From: CAG-841 sp963656825
Lineage (GTDB): Bacteria; Bacillota; Clostridia; Oscillospirales; CAG-272
Length of the DNA: 28,092 nt
Reading direction: 5' to 3'
NCBI GenBank assembly: GCA_963656825.1
Contig: CAVKJG010000026.1
Location: forward strand, 1 to 28,092
In this document: positions 1 to 8,774 of the stretch, piece after piece
How positions within the stretch are numbered: the stretch's first letter is position 1
Layout: every line of letters begins with the position of its first letter
The notes under the pieces: model-generated
The model's input: only the letters and a program-made list of their open reading frames with translations
What the model was told of the DNA's origin: nothing
Databases searched by the model: none
Translations under genes and position numbers: made by a program

Positions 1-975
1 TCGCTGCTCATATCGGCGCTTGCGCCTCAGCTCATATCGAGCATAACCGAGCTTCAGACAAAATTCAAGGACTACGTCGAAACCGCGCGCAAATGGCTTT
101 CGGAGATAAGCTCGTCGTCACAGCTTCTCGGTCAGCTGGCAGGCGCTCTCAACGAATACGTTGAAAAATTCCTCGAAAAAACGGAGGAAATCGTCGATAT
201 CGTTATGCCGTGGCTCGGCTCGTTTGCGACCTCGCTTCTCAGCGCCGTCAAAAATGCGCTTATAGGCATAGTTTTCGCAGTATTCATTCTGTGCGGAAAG
301 GAACGTATCGGCGCGGTGACAAACAAGCTTCTGAAGGCTTACCTTTCCGACGCAAAGCGCGAAAAGCTCGTTTCCGCGGTAAAACGCGCCGACAGCAGCT
401 TCGGCGGATATATAAAAGGCACGCTTCTTGACGCAATCTTTGTCGGAGTTGTGAACTTCTTTGCGCTGTGGCTTCTCGGCGTACCGTTCTATCCGCTTAT
501 CGCCGTTATACTCGGCATAACGAATATGATCCCTATTTTCGGACCGTGGATAGGTACCGTTCCCTGCGCGATAATCATTCTTATCGCGGCGCCGTCAAAG
601 GTCATTCCGTTTGTTTTGTTCACGCTCGTGTTCCAGGGCATCGACGGAAACGTCATTGCGCCGAAGCTCATCGGCTCAAACATCGGTATGCCTTCGGAAT
701 GGGTGGTTATAGCAATCACGGTGATGTCGGGCTTCTTCGGCGCGCCCGGAATGATAATCGGCGTTCCCACGTTTGCGGTTATCTACACGCTCATCGGAGA
801 TCACATAAACGCAAGACTTGAAAGGAAGGGCTGCACCTGCGAGGACAGCGAATACTGCGACGGCAGAGCGAAGGCAATGCTGCTCGAAGCCGCTGCGGAC
901 GAAGACGGAAAAGAAGAAAAGAAAAAGAAAAAAAGCCCTCCGGAAGAAAATTCAGAAAACGGAGAAAATTTATAA
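1..975 (+). CDS. AI-2E family transporter, C-terminal part (gene starts upstream of window)
   Basis: The frame is open from base 1 with no start needed, so this is the 3' part of a longer gene; 324 codons are visible. The protein has an amphipathic segment followed by several hydrophobic stretches and the glycine/proline-rich pattern ITNMIPIFGPWIG, then FQGIDGNVIAPKLIG. These are typical of the AI-2E/PerM (YtvI-like) polytopic membrane family, usually about 350-400 residues. Family members are proposed exporters or ion antiporters; the substrate cannot be read from sequence. The C-terminus is a charged cytoplasmic tail of about 50 residues with a Lys-rich run, preceded by Cys residues (CTCEDSEYC). 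A strong terminator follows, so the gene is separate from the amino-sugar operon. Confidence 0.88.
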   Translation, partial: SLLISALAPQLISSITELQTKFKDYVETARKWLSEISSSSQLLGQLAGALNEYVEKFLEKTEEIVDIVMPWLGSFATSLLSAVKNALIGIVFAVFILCGKERIGAVTNKLLKAYLSDAKREKLVSAVKRADSSFGGYIKGTLLDAIFVGVVNFFALWLLGVPFYPLIAVILGITNMIPIFGPWIGTVPCAIIILIAAPSKVIPFVLFTLVFQGIDGNVIAPKLIGSNIGMPSEWVVIAITVMSGFFGAPGMIIGVPTFAVIYTLIGDHINARLERKGCTCEDSEYCDGRAKAMLLEAAADEDGKEEKKKKKSPPEENSENGENL

Positions 976-990
976 GCAAACGAAGATATG

Positions 991-1023
991 CGGCGCAAGG
1001 TCACAGCCTTGTGCCGTTTTTTT
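991..1023 (+). terminator. Rho-independent terminator after AI-2E transporter gene
   Basis: A 10-bp stem CGGCGCAAGG / CCTTGTGCCG (one G-U pair) with a 6-nt loop is followed directly by seven T. It lies 15 bases after the stop codon of the transporter. Confidence 0.9.
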
Positions 1024-1048
1024 GTTTTCTTTGGATTTTTCGTTTACG

Positions 1049-1077
1049 TTTCCGGCGGATATTTCATATATTATAAT
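1049..1077 (+). promoter_or_regulatory. Possible sigma-A promoter for the amino-sugar operon
   Basis: A TATAAT box at 1072-1077 lies 35 bases before the first start codon, after the upstream terminator. The -35 hexamer 17 bases upstream (TTTCCG) is a poor match, so the call rests mostly on the -10 box and position. Confidence 0.5.
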
Positions 1078-1111
1078 CAGAACTTATCACGCAAAAGAAA
1101 AGAGGCAATAT

Positions 1112-1777
1112 ATGAACGATTTATCTGTGCGCACGCTGTTCGATATCGACGCGCGCTCGCCGCTTGCGTTTATGCTCGGATATAAATTTGTATGGGAAGC
1201 GCTGAGCGGGCTCGGAGATTTTATAATTTCCTGCGGAAAGCAGCTCGGAAGCGAATATTATTCTCCCTGCGAAAACGTATGGATTCACCGCTCCGCCGTC
1301 ATTAGCGAAAGTGCAAAAATCACCGCTCCGTGCATTATAGAGCGCGGCGCGACTCTGCGTCACTGCGCGTATATCCGCGGCAATGCGTACATAGGCGAGG
1401 GCGCACTCGTCGGAAATTCGTGCGAAATAAAAAATTCGGTGCTTATGCAGGGCGCGTGTCTGCCGCATTTCAATTATGCCGGCGACAGTATCATAGGGTG
1501 CGGCGCTCATCTCGGCGCGGGAGCCGTAATATCAAATCTCAGGCTGGACAAAAAGAGCGTAACGGTAGCCTTCGGCGGCGAAAAAATCGAAACGGGCAGA
1601 AGAAAGTTCGGCGCGGCGATAGGCGACAAAGCCGAAATCGGCTGCGGAGCGGTCGTCTGCCCCGGGAGCATTATAGGAAAAGAAAGCCTTATATATCCGC
1701 TTTCGTGTGTGCGCGGATATATCGGCGAGCGTCGGATTTACAAATCGGACGGCAGTATCTGCGAAAGGAGAATATGA
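1112..1777 (+). CDS. GlmU-like left-handed beta-helix acyltransferase (no uridylyltransferase domain)
   Basis: 221 residues from an ATG preceded by AAAGAGG. After about 50 N-terminal residues the protein is built of hexapeptide repeats of the left-handed beta-helix type. The stretch around residues 117-130 (LPHFNYAGDSIIG) matches the GlmU active-site loop HLTYLGDAEIG, so His119 lines up with the catalytic histidine of GlmU. The nucleotidyltransferase domain of GlmU is absent. It overlaps glmM by a few bases at its 3' end and is followed by glmS, so acetyl transfer to glucosamine-1-phosphate, or to a related amino-sugar phosphate, is the best inference. Automatic annotations often call such proteins UDP-GlcNAc pyrophosphorylase, which the missing domain does not support. 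The true acceptor is unproved. Confidence 0.75.
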   Translation: MNDLSVRTLFDIDARSPLAFMLGYKFVWEALSGLGDFIISCGKQLGSEYYSPCENVWIHRSAVISESAKITAPCIIERGATLRHCAYIRGNAYIGEGALVGNSCEIKNSVLMQGACLPHFNYAGDSIIGCGAHLGAGAVISNLRLDKKSVTVAFGGEKIETGRRKFGAAIGDKAEIGCGAVVCPGSIIGKESLIYPLSCVRGYIGERRIYKSDGSICERRI

Positions 1778-1779
1778 TT

Positions 1780-3144
1780 ATGACTCGTCTTTTCGGAACA
1801 GACGGAATAAGAGGAAAAGCCGGAAGCGAGCTTACGCGCGAGCTTGCGGCAAATATAGGCGAAAGGCTTACTGCGCTTTTGTCGCACGGCGGCGGAAAAC
1901 CGAAAATACTTCTTGCGCGCGACACAAGAAGCTCGGGGCAGATGCTCGCCCTCGCATTGGCTTCGGGAATATGCTCGGCAGGAGGAGAAGTCCTGTGGGC
2001 TGACGTCATTCCCACGCCGGCGGTCGCTTACCTCACAGTAAAATACGGCGCGTCCGCCGGAATTATGATAACCGCCTCGCACAATCCCGCCGAATACAAC
2101 GGAATAAAAATTTTCGGGGAGGACGGTCACAAGCTTCAGGATGAACTTGAAGAAAAAACGGAAGCCATGATGTCGCGCCCGCCCTGCCGCGCCTGCGGCG
2201 TCGATATAGGAACGGTCAGAGTCTGTTCCTCCGCCGCAGAGGACTACGAAAATTATCTTATAAGCCTTGCTCCGTCGTCTCTGTCGGGGCTTCACATCGC
2301 GCTCGACTGCGCCTTCGGAGCGGCGTCGGTTTCCGCGGAAAAAATCTTTTCCGCGCTCGGCGCAAGGTGCGATATGCTTTTCGATTCTCCCGACGGGATA
2401 AATATAAATTCCGGCTGCGGCTCGACGGATATTTCATATCTCTCCGAATATGTCCGCAAAAACGGACTTTGCGGAGGAGCAGCGTTCGACGGCGACGCCG
2501 ACAGATGCATATGCGTGGATGAAAACGGCAGTCTGCTCGACGGCGACGCCATAATGGCGGCGCTTGCGCTCGATATGAAGGAAAACGGCGCACTCAGGGG
2601 CGGAGTGGTCGGCACGGTGATGAGCAATTTCGGGCTTGTCCGTTTCTGCGAAGAAAACGGAATAAGATTCATACAGACAAAGGTCGGCGACAGATATGTT
2701 TCCGAAGAAATGCGCCTTTGGGATTACAGCTTCGGCGGAGAGCAGTCGGGGCATATAATATTCGGCGACGTTATGCCCACCGGCGACGGTCAGCTCACGG
2801 CGATAATGCTATTTTCGCTTATGAGAAGATCCGGCAAAAAGCTTTCCGAGCTTGCGTCGGCAATGAAAAAAATGCCTCAGCTTTCAAAAAACATTCCGGC
2901 AACGCCCGAACAGAAAATCGCCTTCCTCACAGACAGCGAAATAAAAGCATACCTTTCCGAGGTAAAGCGGCGACTCGGAAAGCGCGGCAGACTCGTCGCA
3001 AGACCCTCCGGCACAGAGCCCTGCATAAGACTTACAGCCGAAAGCGACGACGAAAAGCTGCTTCCGGCGCTTCTCGGCTCGGCGGCGGAAAAAATAGCGG
3101 CGCGGATAAAAAGCGTCGGGAAAGAGGACATATGTGCGGAATAA
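1780..3144 (+). CDS. glmM: Phosphoglucosamine mutase
   Basis: 454 residues, the normal length for GlmM. It converts glucosamine-6-phosphate to glucosamine-1-phosphate for peptidoglycan precursor synthesis in the cytoplasm. The N-terminus has FGTDGIRG. The active-site phosphoserine is Ser100 in TASHNPAEYNG. The Mg-binding loop DGDADR is at residues 237-242, the sugar-binding GGEQSGH is at about 319-325, and the phosphate-binding RPSGTEPCIR is at about 407-416. The ATG at 1780 is preferred over the in-frame ATG at 1774 because it lies 9 bases from AAAGGAG. The gene starts just after the acyltransferase stop and overlaps glmS by 13 bases, so the three genes are translationally linked. Confidence 0.97.
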   Translation: MTRLFGTDGIRGKAGSELTRELAANIGERLTALLSHGGGKPKILLARDTRSSGQMLALALASGICSAGGEVLWADVIPTPAVAYLTVKYGASAGIMITASHNPAEYNGIKIFGEDGHKLQDELEEKTEAMMSRPPCRACGVDIGTVRVCSSAAEDYENYLISLAPSSLSGLHIALDCAFGAASVSAEKIFSALGARCDMLFDSPDGININSGCGSTDISYLSEYVRKNGLCGGAAFDGDADRCICVDENGSLLDGDAIMAALALDMKENGALRGGVVGTVMSNFGLVRFCEENGIRFIQTKVGDRYVSEEMRLWDYSFGGEQSGHIIFGDVMPTGDGQLTAIMLFSLMRRSGKKLSELASAMKKMPQLSKNIPATPEQKIAFLTDSEIKAYLSEVKRRLGKRGRLVARPSGTEPCIRLTAESDDEKLLPALLGSAAEKIAARIKSVGKEDICAE

Positions 3145-4958
3145 TCGGATATACAGGATACAGAGATTCAGCCGAAGTGATACTTTCGGGGCTGTTTTCG
3201 CTCGAATACAGAGGGTACGATTCGGCGGGGCTTGCCGTCTTTACCGACGACGGAATAAAAACCGTAAAGTCTGCCGGCAGGGTGCAGACGCTTAAAACGC
3301 TTTCCGAAAAATCAAAGCTTTCAGGTCACACGGGAGCCGGTCATACGCGCTGGGCAACGCACGGAGCGCCGACATCCGAAAACGCACATCCCCACACGGT
3401 GGGAAAAATAACTCTCGTTCACAACGGAATAATCGAAAATTACGCCGAAATAAAGGCAAAGCCCGAGCTTTGCGGCTGCGCTTTCCGTTCGGAAACCGAC
3501 ACCGAAGTCGCCGCCGCACTTATAAACGGGTACTTTTCGGCGACGGGCGAGCCGCTTACGGCACTTAAAAATGCGACGGCTGAAATAAAAGGCTCTTATG
3601 CTTTCGCCGTGCTTTGCGAAGGCTTTCCCGACAACGTGTTCGCCGCGCGAAGCGACAGTCCGCTGATAATCGGAATCGGGGAGGATGAAAATTTCATCGC
3701 CTCCGATATAACCGCCATACTTAAATACACAAAAAAATATATAGTTATGGAAAGCGGAGAGTTTGCCGTAATCGGCCGCAAAAGCGCAAAGCTTTACGAT
3801 AAAAATCTTTGCGAAATCAAAAGAGAGCCGAGCATCTCGACATGGGATACGGGCTGCGCCGAAAAGGGCGGTTATCCGCACTTTATGCTCAAAGAAATAC
3901 ACGAAGAGCCGCGCGCCCTGTCCGATGCTTTTCTCGGCAGGATAAAAAACGGAGTTCCCGATTTTTCCGGCGACGGAAATGATATATCGGGCAGACTTTC
4001 CCGCGCGGAGAAAATATTTACTGTCGCCTGCGGAACGGCAATGCACGCCGGACTTTTCGGAAAATATATGACGGAAAAGCTCGCGCGCCGTCCGTGCGAA
4101 GCCGAGCTTGCGTCCGAATTCAGATATAAAAATCCCATTCTCGACAAAAACGACGCCGTTATAATAATTTCGCAATCGGGCGAAACCGCCGACTCGCTCG
4201 CCGCGCTGAGGCTCGCCAAAGAACGCGGCGCATACACGCTCGGAATAGTGAATACCGTCGCCTCGTCCATAGCGCGAGAGGCAGACGACGTTATCTATAC
4301 GCGCGCTGGGCCTGAGATCGCCGTCGCAAGCACGAAAGCCTTTACCGTTCAGGCGGCGGTGATGTGTCTTATCGCGGCGTCGGTTGCGCTTTCGGGCAAA
4401 GCGGCAAACGAACAGAAAATAAAAGTCTTCACCTCCTCGCTTTCGTCAGAGCTTTTGTCCGCGATAAGCTCGGTCATATCGCAGAGCGACAGAATAAAAG
4501 AGATCGCCGCGCGTATAGCCTCATCCGAAAACGCCTTTTTCATAGGCAGAGGAATAGACCGCTACGTCGCCGAAGAAGGCTCGCTCAAGCTGAAAGAAAT
4601 CTCGTATATCCACAGCGAAGCGTACCCCGCCGGAGAGCTCAAGCACGGCACTCTTTCGCTTATAGGAGAAGGCGTCCCCGTGATAGCCTCGGCGTCGCTT
4701 CCCTCGCTTTACGGAAAAACAAAGGCAAGCCTTTCCGAAGTGAAGGCAAGAGGCGCGCTTACCGTGCTTATCGCATCGGAGGACACGGCAAAGGAAGGCG
4801 ACGCGGACTTTATAATTCCCATACGCTCCGACAGCGAAATCGTAACCGCGACAGCCGCGGTAACTGCCTGTCAGCTTCTCGCGTATCACACAGCCGTACT
4901 TCGCAAAACGGACGTCGATATGCCGAAAAATCTTGCAAAATCCGTAACGGTGGAATAA
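3132..4958 (+). CDS. glmS: Glutamine--fructose-6-phosphate aminotransferase (isomerizing)
   Basis: 608 residues, matching the family length of about 600-610. It makes glucosamine-6-phosphate from fructose-6-phosphate and glutamine, the first step to UDP-GlcNAc. Cys2 in MCGIIGY is the glutaminase nucleophile after Met removal. The class II amidotransferase motifs RGYDSAG, HTRWATHG and HNGIIENY follow. Two SIS domains fill the second half, with ISQSGETADS and the catalytic SYIHSEAYPAGELKHG. The C-terminal KNLAKSVTVE is the normal GlmS ending that forms the ammonia channel. No glmS ribozyme can precede it because the start lies inside the glmM coding region. A terminator follows immediately. Confidence 0.98.
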   Translation: MCGIIGYTGYRDSAEVILSGLFSLEYRGYDSAGLAVFTDDGIKTVKSAGRVQTLKTLSEKSKLSGHTGAGHTRWATHGAPTSENAHPHTVGKITLVHNGIIENYAEIKAKPELCGCAFRSETDTEVAAALINGYFSATGEPLTALKNATAEIKGSYAFAVLCEGFPDNVFAARSDSPLIIGIGEDENFIASDITAILKYTKKYIVMESGEFAVIGRKSAKLYDKNLCEIKREPSISTWDTGCAEKGGYPHFMLKEIHEEPRALSDAFLGRIKNGVPDFSGDGNDISGRLSRAEKIFTVACGTAMHAGLFGKYMTEKLARRPCEAELASEFRYKNPILDKNDAVIIISQSGETADSLAALRLAKERGAYTLGIVNTVASSIAREADDVIYTRAGPEIAVASTKAFTVQAAVMCLIAASVALSGKAANEQKIKVFTSSLSSELLSAISSVISQSDRIKEIAARIASSENAFFIGRGIDRYVAEEGSLKLKEISYIHSEAYPAGELKHGTLSLIGEGVPVIASASLPSLYGKTKASLSEVKARGALTVLIASEDTAKEGDADFIIPIRSDSEIVTATAAVTACQLLAYHTAVLRKTDVDMPKNLAKSVTVE

Positions 4959-4996
4959 AAAACAGCGATACCGCTTCTGTCCGGTATCGCTGTTTT
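4959..4996. terminator. Bidirectional terminator between glmS and the convergent methyltransferase gene
   Basis: A 15-bp perfect inverted repeat AAAACAGCGATACCG / CGGTATCGCTGTTTT with an 8-nt loop. The A-run and T-run on the two flanks let it end transcripts from both sides. It touches the glmS stop codon and lies 28 bases from the end of the minus-strand gene. Confidence 0.9.
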
Positions 4997-5023
4997 CGTT
5001 ATGTTTTCGCCTGCTCCGTGCGG

Positions 5024-5740
5024 TTATTTTCTTGCTTTTATCGTGGCAAGGGCAGGAGCGCCGTCTGACGCTTTTTCAACGTCAAAGCTTTCGATCTTAA
5101 AGCCGATTTCTTCAAGCTCTTTTATATAGCCGTCTTTGCTTTTGCTTCTTTCGGGAATTTTTGCCGCCATAACCGTTTTGCCGCTTCCCGAAACCGCCGT
5201 TTCCACAGGAGCTTCGTAATCCTCGCCCGTGATTTTCTGCCAGTCCTCAAAGCTGTCCACCGCGCCTGTAAAAGCGTTTTCGTCGCAGGGCTCGTGCATG
5301 AAAAGCGCGCTTGCGCCGTCCTTCAGCGCAAAATAAATATTTTCAAGATATTTTCTTCTGTCGCCGTCGGTCACAAGCATACAAAGCCCCCGACAGTCGA
5401 GAATTCCGTCATACTTTCCCGCTATCTGATTTTTCACCATATCCATAAAGAATATCCGCGCGCCGGAATATTCTTCAAGTCTGCGTCTGGCAATGCCCAC
5501 CGCGGTAAGAGAAACGTCCGTTCCCCAATAAAGACATCCGAGCCTTGAAAGAATTATTCCCTCGCTTCCCTCTCCGCACGCGCACTGAAGCACGCCCTTT
5601 CCGGAAAGAGAATTTTCGCCGACCCATTTTTCAAGCGTCGCGCAGACATCGGCGTCGTTTTCGGAAGTACCGCATATTCCCGCTCCGCACGCGGCTGCCT
5701 TTTTGTAAAATTCGTCACAGGCTCTGTAATATTCAGCCAT
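5024..5740 (-). CDS. Class I SAM-dependent methyltransferase
   Basis: 238 residues. The ATG has GGAGGA at a normal distance. A Rossmann-type motif I, VLQCACGEGSEG, is followed by an acidic turn (YWGTDVS) at the end of the second strand, and DGILDCRGL fits motif IV. The N-terminal 45 residues look like a helical cap. The substrate is unknown. The cysteine replacing the usual Asp in VLDxGCG-type motifs is mildly unusual. The gene stands alone with its own promoter, is divergent from the ROK kinase gene, and shares a terminator with glmS. Confidence 0.8.
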   Translation of the reverse strand: MAEYYRACDEFYKKAAACGAGICGTSENDADVCATLEKWVGENSLSGKGVLQCACGEGSEGIILSRLGCLYWGTDVSLTAVGIARRRLEEYSGARIFFMDMVKNQIAGKYDGILDCRGLCMLVTDGDRRKYLENIYFALKDGASALFMHEPCDENAFTGAVDSFEDWQKITGEDYEAPVETAVSGSGKTVMAAKIPERSKSKDGYIKELEEIGFKIESFDVEKASDGAPALATIKARK

Positions 5741-5775
5741 TTTATATTCCTCCGCAATTGTGAATACTTATCTGT

Positions 5776-5804
5776 ATTTTAACACGGCAATGCCGCTCTG
5801 TCAA
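5776..5804 (-). promoter_or_regulatory. Sigma-A promoter for the methyltransferase gene
   Basis: On the minus strand TTGACA (5799-5804) and TAAAAT (5776-5781) are separated by 17 bases, about 36 bases ahead of the start codon. Confidence 0.85.
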
Positions 5805-5887
5805 CCGAGCAGACGTCAAAACCGACGTTTTTGGCTGATTTTTCGAGCCGAGCCGCAATTTACAGGCAAATAAAGCTTCGACGCTTA

Positions 5888-5916
5888 TTGACAAATCGGC
5901 ATTTCAAATGTAAAAT
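5888..5916 (+). promoter_or_regulatory. Sigma-A promoter for the ROK kinase operon
   Basis: TTGACA at 5888-5893 and TAAAAT at 5911-5916 are separated by 17 bases, 46 bases upstream of the ROK kinase start. It is back to back with the promoter of the divergent methyltransferase gene. Confidence 0.87.
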
Positions 5917-5961
5917 GTTAATTGAACATTTAATTTACATATTCATCGGAGGGAATTTGAT

Positions 5962-6921
5962 ATGTATTCTATCGGTGTCGATCTCGGCGGAACAAACATC
6001 GCCGTGGGAATAGTCGACGAAAATTATAAAATAGTGAAAAAGGATTCCTGCCCCACTCTTGCAAGCCGTCCGGCCGAGGAAATAATCTTCGATATGGTCG
6101 CGCTCTGCAAGCGGCTTTGCTCTGAGGTCGGCTTTGACATAACCGACGCCCGCGGCGTGGGAATTGCCTGTCCCGGAACGGTAAACACCGACACGGGCAT
6201 AGTCGAATATGCAAACAACATAAAATTCTTTGATTTTCCGCTCGTAAAGCTTTTTTCGGAATATTCCGGCGTTGACAAAGCAATCATTGCGATAGGCAAC
6301 GACGCAAATCTCGCCGCCTACGGAGAAGCCGTCGCCGGAGCCGCAAAGGGAACGTCGTCCTCCGTCACGATAACTCTCGGCACAGGCGTCGGAAGCGGAA
6401 TAATCATAGACGGAAAAATACTCACGGGCTGTGCCTTCGGCGGCGCGGAAATAGGTCACACCGTTATAGTAAAGGACGGCAGACAGTGCACCTGCGGCAG
6501 ACGCGGCTGCTTTGAAGCCTACTGCTCGGCGACGGCGCTCATCGCCGCCACAAAAAGAAAATTTGAAGAATGTCCCGACTCGATAATGCGCGAGCTCTGC
6601 GACGGCGACGTAAACCGCGTGGGCGGAAGAACCGTTTTCGCCGCAATAAAAAAAGGCGACAAAGCCGCCGAAGAGGTTTTTTCGGAATATCTCGGCTATC
6701 TTGCCTGCGGAATAGCAAACATACTCAACGTTTTTCAGCCGGAGGTGCTTTGCATAGGCGGCGGCATATCGGGAGAAAAGGAAAATCTTCTCCGCCCGCT
6801 CCTTCCGCTTATCGAAAAAGAGGTCTACTCAAAGGACAAATCGCTGAAAACCGACGTGCGCATAGCTTTGCTCGGAAACGACGCCGGCATAATCGGCGCT
6901 GCGGCGGCGGCAGGAAAATAA
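5962..6921 (+). CDS. ROK family sugar kinase (glucokinase type)
   Basis: 319 residues with GGAGGG ahead of the ATG. The ATP-binding loop DLGGTN is at residues 7-12 and the catalytic Asp is Asp114 in GNDAN. The ROK zinc site is complete: His166 in EIGH, then Cys176, Cys178 and Cys183 in CTCGRRGC, followed by the signature FEAYCS. The C-terminal GGGIS loop is present. ROK kinases phosphorylate hexoses such as glucose, N-acetylglucosamine or N-acetylmannosamine at O6. Firmicutes glucokinases have this length and lack a DNA-binding domain, as here, so glucokinase is most likely but other hexoses are possible. First gene of an operon with a methyltransferase and a PAP2 phosphatase. Confidence 0.9.
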   Translation: MYSIGVDLGGTNIAVGIVDENYKIVKKDSCPTLASRPAEEIIFDMVALCKRLCSEVGFDITDARGVGIACPGTVNTDTGIVEYANNIKFFDFPLVKLFSEYSGVDKAIIAIGNDANLAAYGEAVAGAAKGTSSSVTITLGTGVGSGIIIDGKILTGCAFGGAEIGHTVIVKDGRQCTCGRRGCFEAYCSATALIAATKRKFEECPDSIMRELCDGDVNRVGGRTVFAAIKKGDKAAEEVFSEYLGYLACGIANILNVFQPEVLCIGGGISGEKENLLRPLLPLIEKEVYSKDKSLKTDVRIALLGNDAGIIGAAAAAGK

Positions 6922-6943
6922 TTTTTTACGGGAGGAAAACGAT

Positions 6944-7888
6944 ATGAGCGTGAAATCGCTTTTAAGGCTCAATCGCCGTTTCGCTCCCGTTTCTCATCCC
7001 TTCAACGAGGAAGCGTCGGGTGGAAAAACCTACGGAGAGTGGGAATTTGAGCGCGGAGGAGCGGCGCTGTCGTGCTACGCGCCGAAATTTTCGCCGGAAG
7101 AAATTCTGCTCGGAAAGGACGTGCTTGACGTCGGGTGCGGAGAGGGCGGAAAGTCACTTTATTTTCTTTCGCTCGGCGCAAAAAGCGTAACGGGAACGGA
7201 TATCGTTCCAGAATACGAGGAAAAAACCCGCGCGCTTGCCGAAAAGCTCGGACTTTCGGACGACTTTGAATACGTCTGCGGCGACGCGACAAAACTGCCG
7301 TTTGCCGACTGCAGCTTTGACGTCGTTATGATGAACGACTTTTTCGAGCATGTCGCAAATCCCGAAAAAGCAATTTCGGAGGCTATGCGCGTCCTCCGGC
7401 CGCGCGGCAGACTTTATATAAACTTTCCGCCGTATTATCATCCTTACGGGGCACACCTTTCGGACGCGATAAACATTCCGTGGGTGCATATGCTGTACGG
7501 CGAAAAAACGCTGATAAGCGCTTATGAAATTCTGACAGCCGACAAGCCCGACAAAGACCGCCGGCTTTCGCTTAAAATAAAGCGCGGCGCGGACGGAGAA
7601 AAGCATCTCGGCTACATAAACAAAATGACGCTGAAAAAAGCGTCGGAAATAATATCCGAATCGGGACAAAAGCCCGTATACAAGCGGTTTATTCCGCTTA
7701 GAAAATGGCTTTATCCCGCGTCAAGACTGCCGCTTGCAAGAGAAATGCTCGTGAAGATGGCTGTCTATGTATTTGAAAAGGAGGCTACCGTTCCAAGTGA
7801 AACAAATAATAATGCGCCCTCGCGCGATGCTGCACTTTGTAATAGCAGTGATATTCATAGCCGGAATGTTTCTCGGCTCGATGTTTGA
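6944..7888 (+). CDS. Class I SAM-dependent methyltransferase (UbiE/Methyltransf_11-like)
   Basis: 314 residues, 22 bases after the ROK kinase gene, with GGGAGG as ribosome binding site. SAM motif I is VLDVGCGEGGKS, followed by VTGTDIV (acidic ribose contact), VCGDATKLPF and SFDVVMMNDFFEHV (motif IV). The Tyr/Pro-rich segment YINFPPYYHPYGAHLSD and the weakly hydrophobic C-terminal region suggest a lipid or glycan acceptor, but no substrate can be assigned. The last 30 or so residues, rich in Asn and Ser, are encoded within the start of the next gene and look like read-through of an overlapping frame rather than a conserved domain. Confidence 0.83.
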   Translation: MSVKSLLRLNRRFAPVSHPFNEEASGGKTYGEWEFERGGAALSCYAPKFSPEEILLGKDVLDVGCGEGGKSLYFLSLGAKSVTGTDIVPEYEEKTRALAEKLGLSDDFEYVCGDATKLPFADCSFDVVMMNDFFEHVANPEKAISEAMRVLRPRGRLYINFPPYYHPYGAHLSDAINIPWVHMLYGEKTLISAYEILTADKPDKDRRLSLKIKRGADGEKHLGYINKMTLKKASEIISESGQKPVYKRFIPLRKWLYPASRLPLAREMLVKMAVYVFEKEATVPSETNNNAPSRDAALCNSSDIHSRNVSRLDV

Positions 7889-8774
7889 TCTTCAGATAAC
7901 AAGCAGGCTTTCAAGGCTTACCCAAAGCGCCGACGGCGTGTATTCGATATCGCCGGGCGGGCTTGCGCTCGCCCTTGCCCTGACAGGAAGATGGACGACG
8001 CCTTTTCTGGGCGCGATTTCGTTTCTGATAACGGAGCTTAACCTCCGCCGCAGAGTAAAGGAAAAAACAAGAATGATTCTTTTCGGAGTTTTCACCGTTA
8101 TAGCGGCGGCTTTTATGCTTTACGGAAGCAGCCAGACAATAAAATTCTTTGCCGGCGGAAAGCTTTATATAGGTCATCGGCTGATAATACTCGTAATGAC
8201 CCTTACCCTTACCTTCCTGCTTCGGTTCGTGATCGAAAACATTCCGAAAAAAACGATACACAAGCTGTTCGGCGCGGCGCTCTTTACCGCGATAGGCGTA
8301 TCGATGCTTCTCATCTCCGCAACGACGCTGAAGGTTATATGGGGACGCGTCCGCCTGTCGGAGCTTGTCGAAGCGAACTCGCTTGACGGCTTTACGCCGT
8401 GGTACAGACCGAACTTCTTCTCCGGCTCGCACTCTTTCCCCTCGGGACACACCGCCAACGCCGCGCTTTTAATGCTCCTTCCGCTGTGGGTCGGCAATAC
8501 GCCCAAGACAAAGCGTACCCGTACCGCGATATATTTTTCCGCCATGGCGTGGACTGTGATAATGGGAATATCGCGGCTTTTCTGCGGAGCGCATTACCTT
8601 ACGGATATCTGCTGCGGATTTTTGCTCGGATTTGCGGTGGTTGAGCTTATTTACAGATATTACGGCAAAACCTTTTCCGACGAGGAGCCTGTCCCGACAG
8701 GCTCGGCTGCGTCAGCCGAACCGGCAGAACCGACAAGGGTCGCCGAAGAAGGCAAAGCCACCGTCAGCGACTGA
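7797..8774 (+). CDS. PAP2 superfamily membrane phosphatase
   Basis: About 325 residues from a GTG at 7797 that follows AAAGGAGG (7777-7784) by 12 bases; an in-frame ATG at 7767 precedes that site and another is at 7812. There are about six hydrophobic segments. The PAP2 phosphatase signature is clear: RPNFFSGSHSFPSGHT holds the PSGH motif and SRLFCGAHYLTD holds the third motif with catalytic His and Asp. Family members dephosphorylate lipid phosphates or undecaprenyl pyrophosphate at the outer membrane face; which one is not visible here. The C-terminus is a Pro/Ala/Glu-rich tail. The gene overlaps the preceding methyltransferase gene by 92 bases and the convergent amidase gene by 11. Confidence 0.85.
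   Translation: MKQIIMRPRAMLHFVIAVIFIAGMFLGSMFDLQITSRLSRLTQSADGVYSISPGGLALALALTGRWTTPFLGAISFLITELNLRRRVKEKTRMILFGVFTVIAAAFMLYGSSQTIKFFAGGKLYIGHRLIILVMTLTLTFLLRFVIENIPKKTIHKLFGAALFTAIGVSMLLISATTLKVIWGRVRLSELVEANSLDGFTPWYRPNFFSGSHSFPSGHTANAALLMLLPLWVGNTPKTKRTRTAIYFSAMAWTVIMGISRLFCGAHYLTDICCGFLLGFAVVELIYRYYGKTFSDEEPVPTGSAASAEPAEPTRVAEEGKATVSD

Noticed and set aside
3132..3200. glmS ribozyme
   Set aside because: The glmS start lies inside the glmM coding region and there is no leader in which a ribozyme could be placed.
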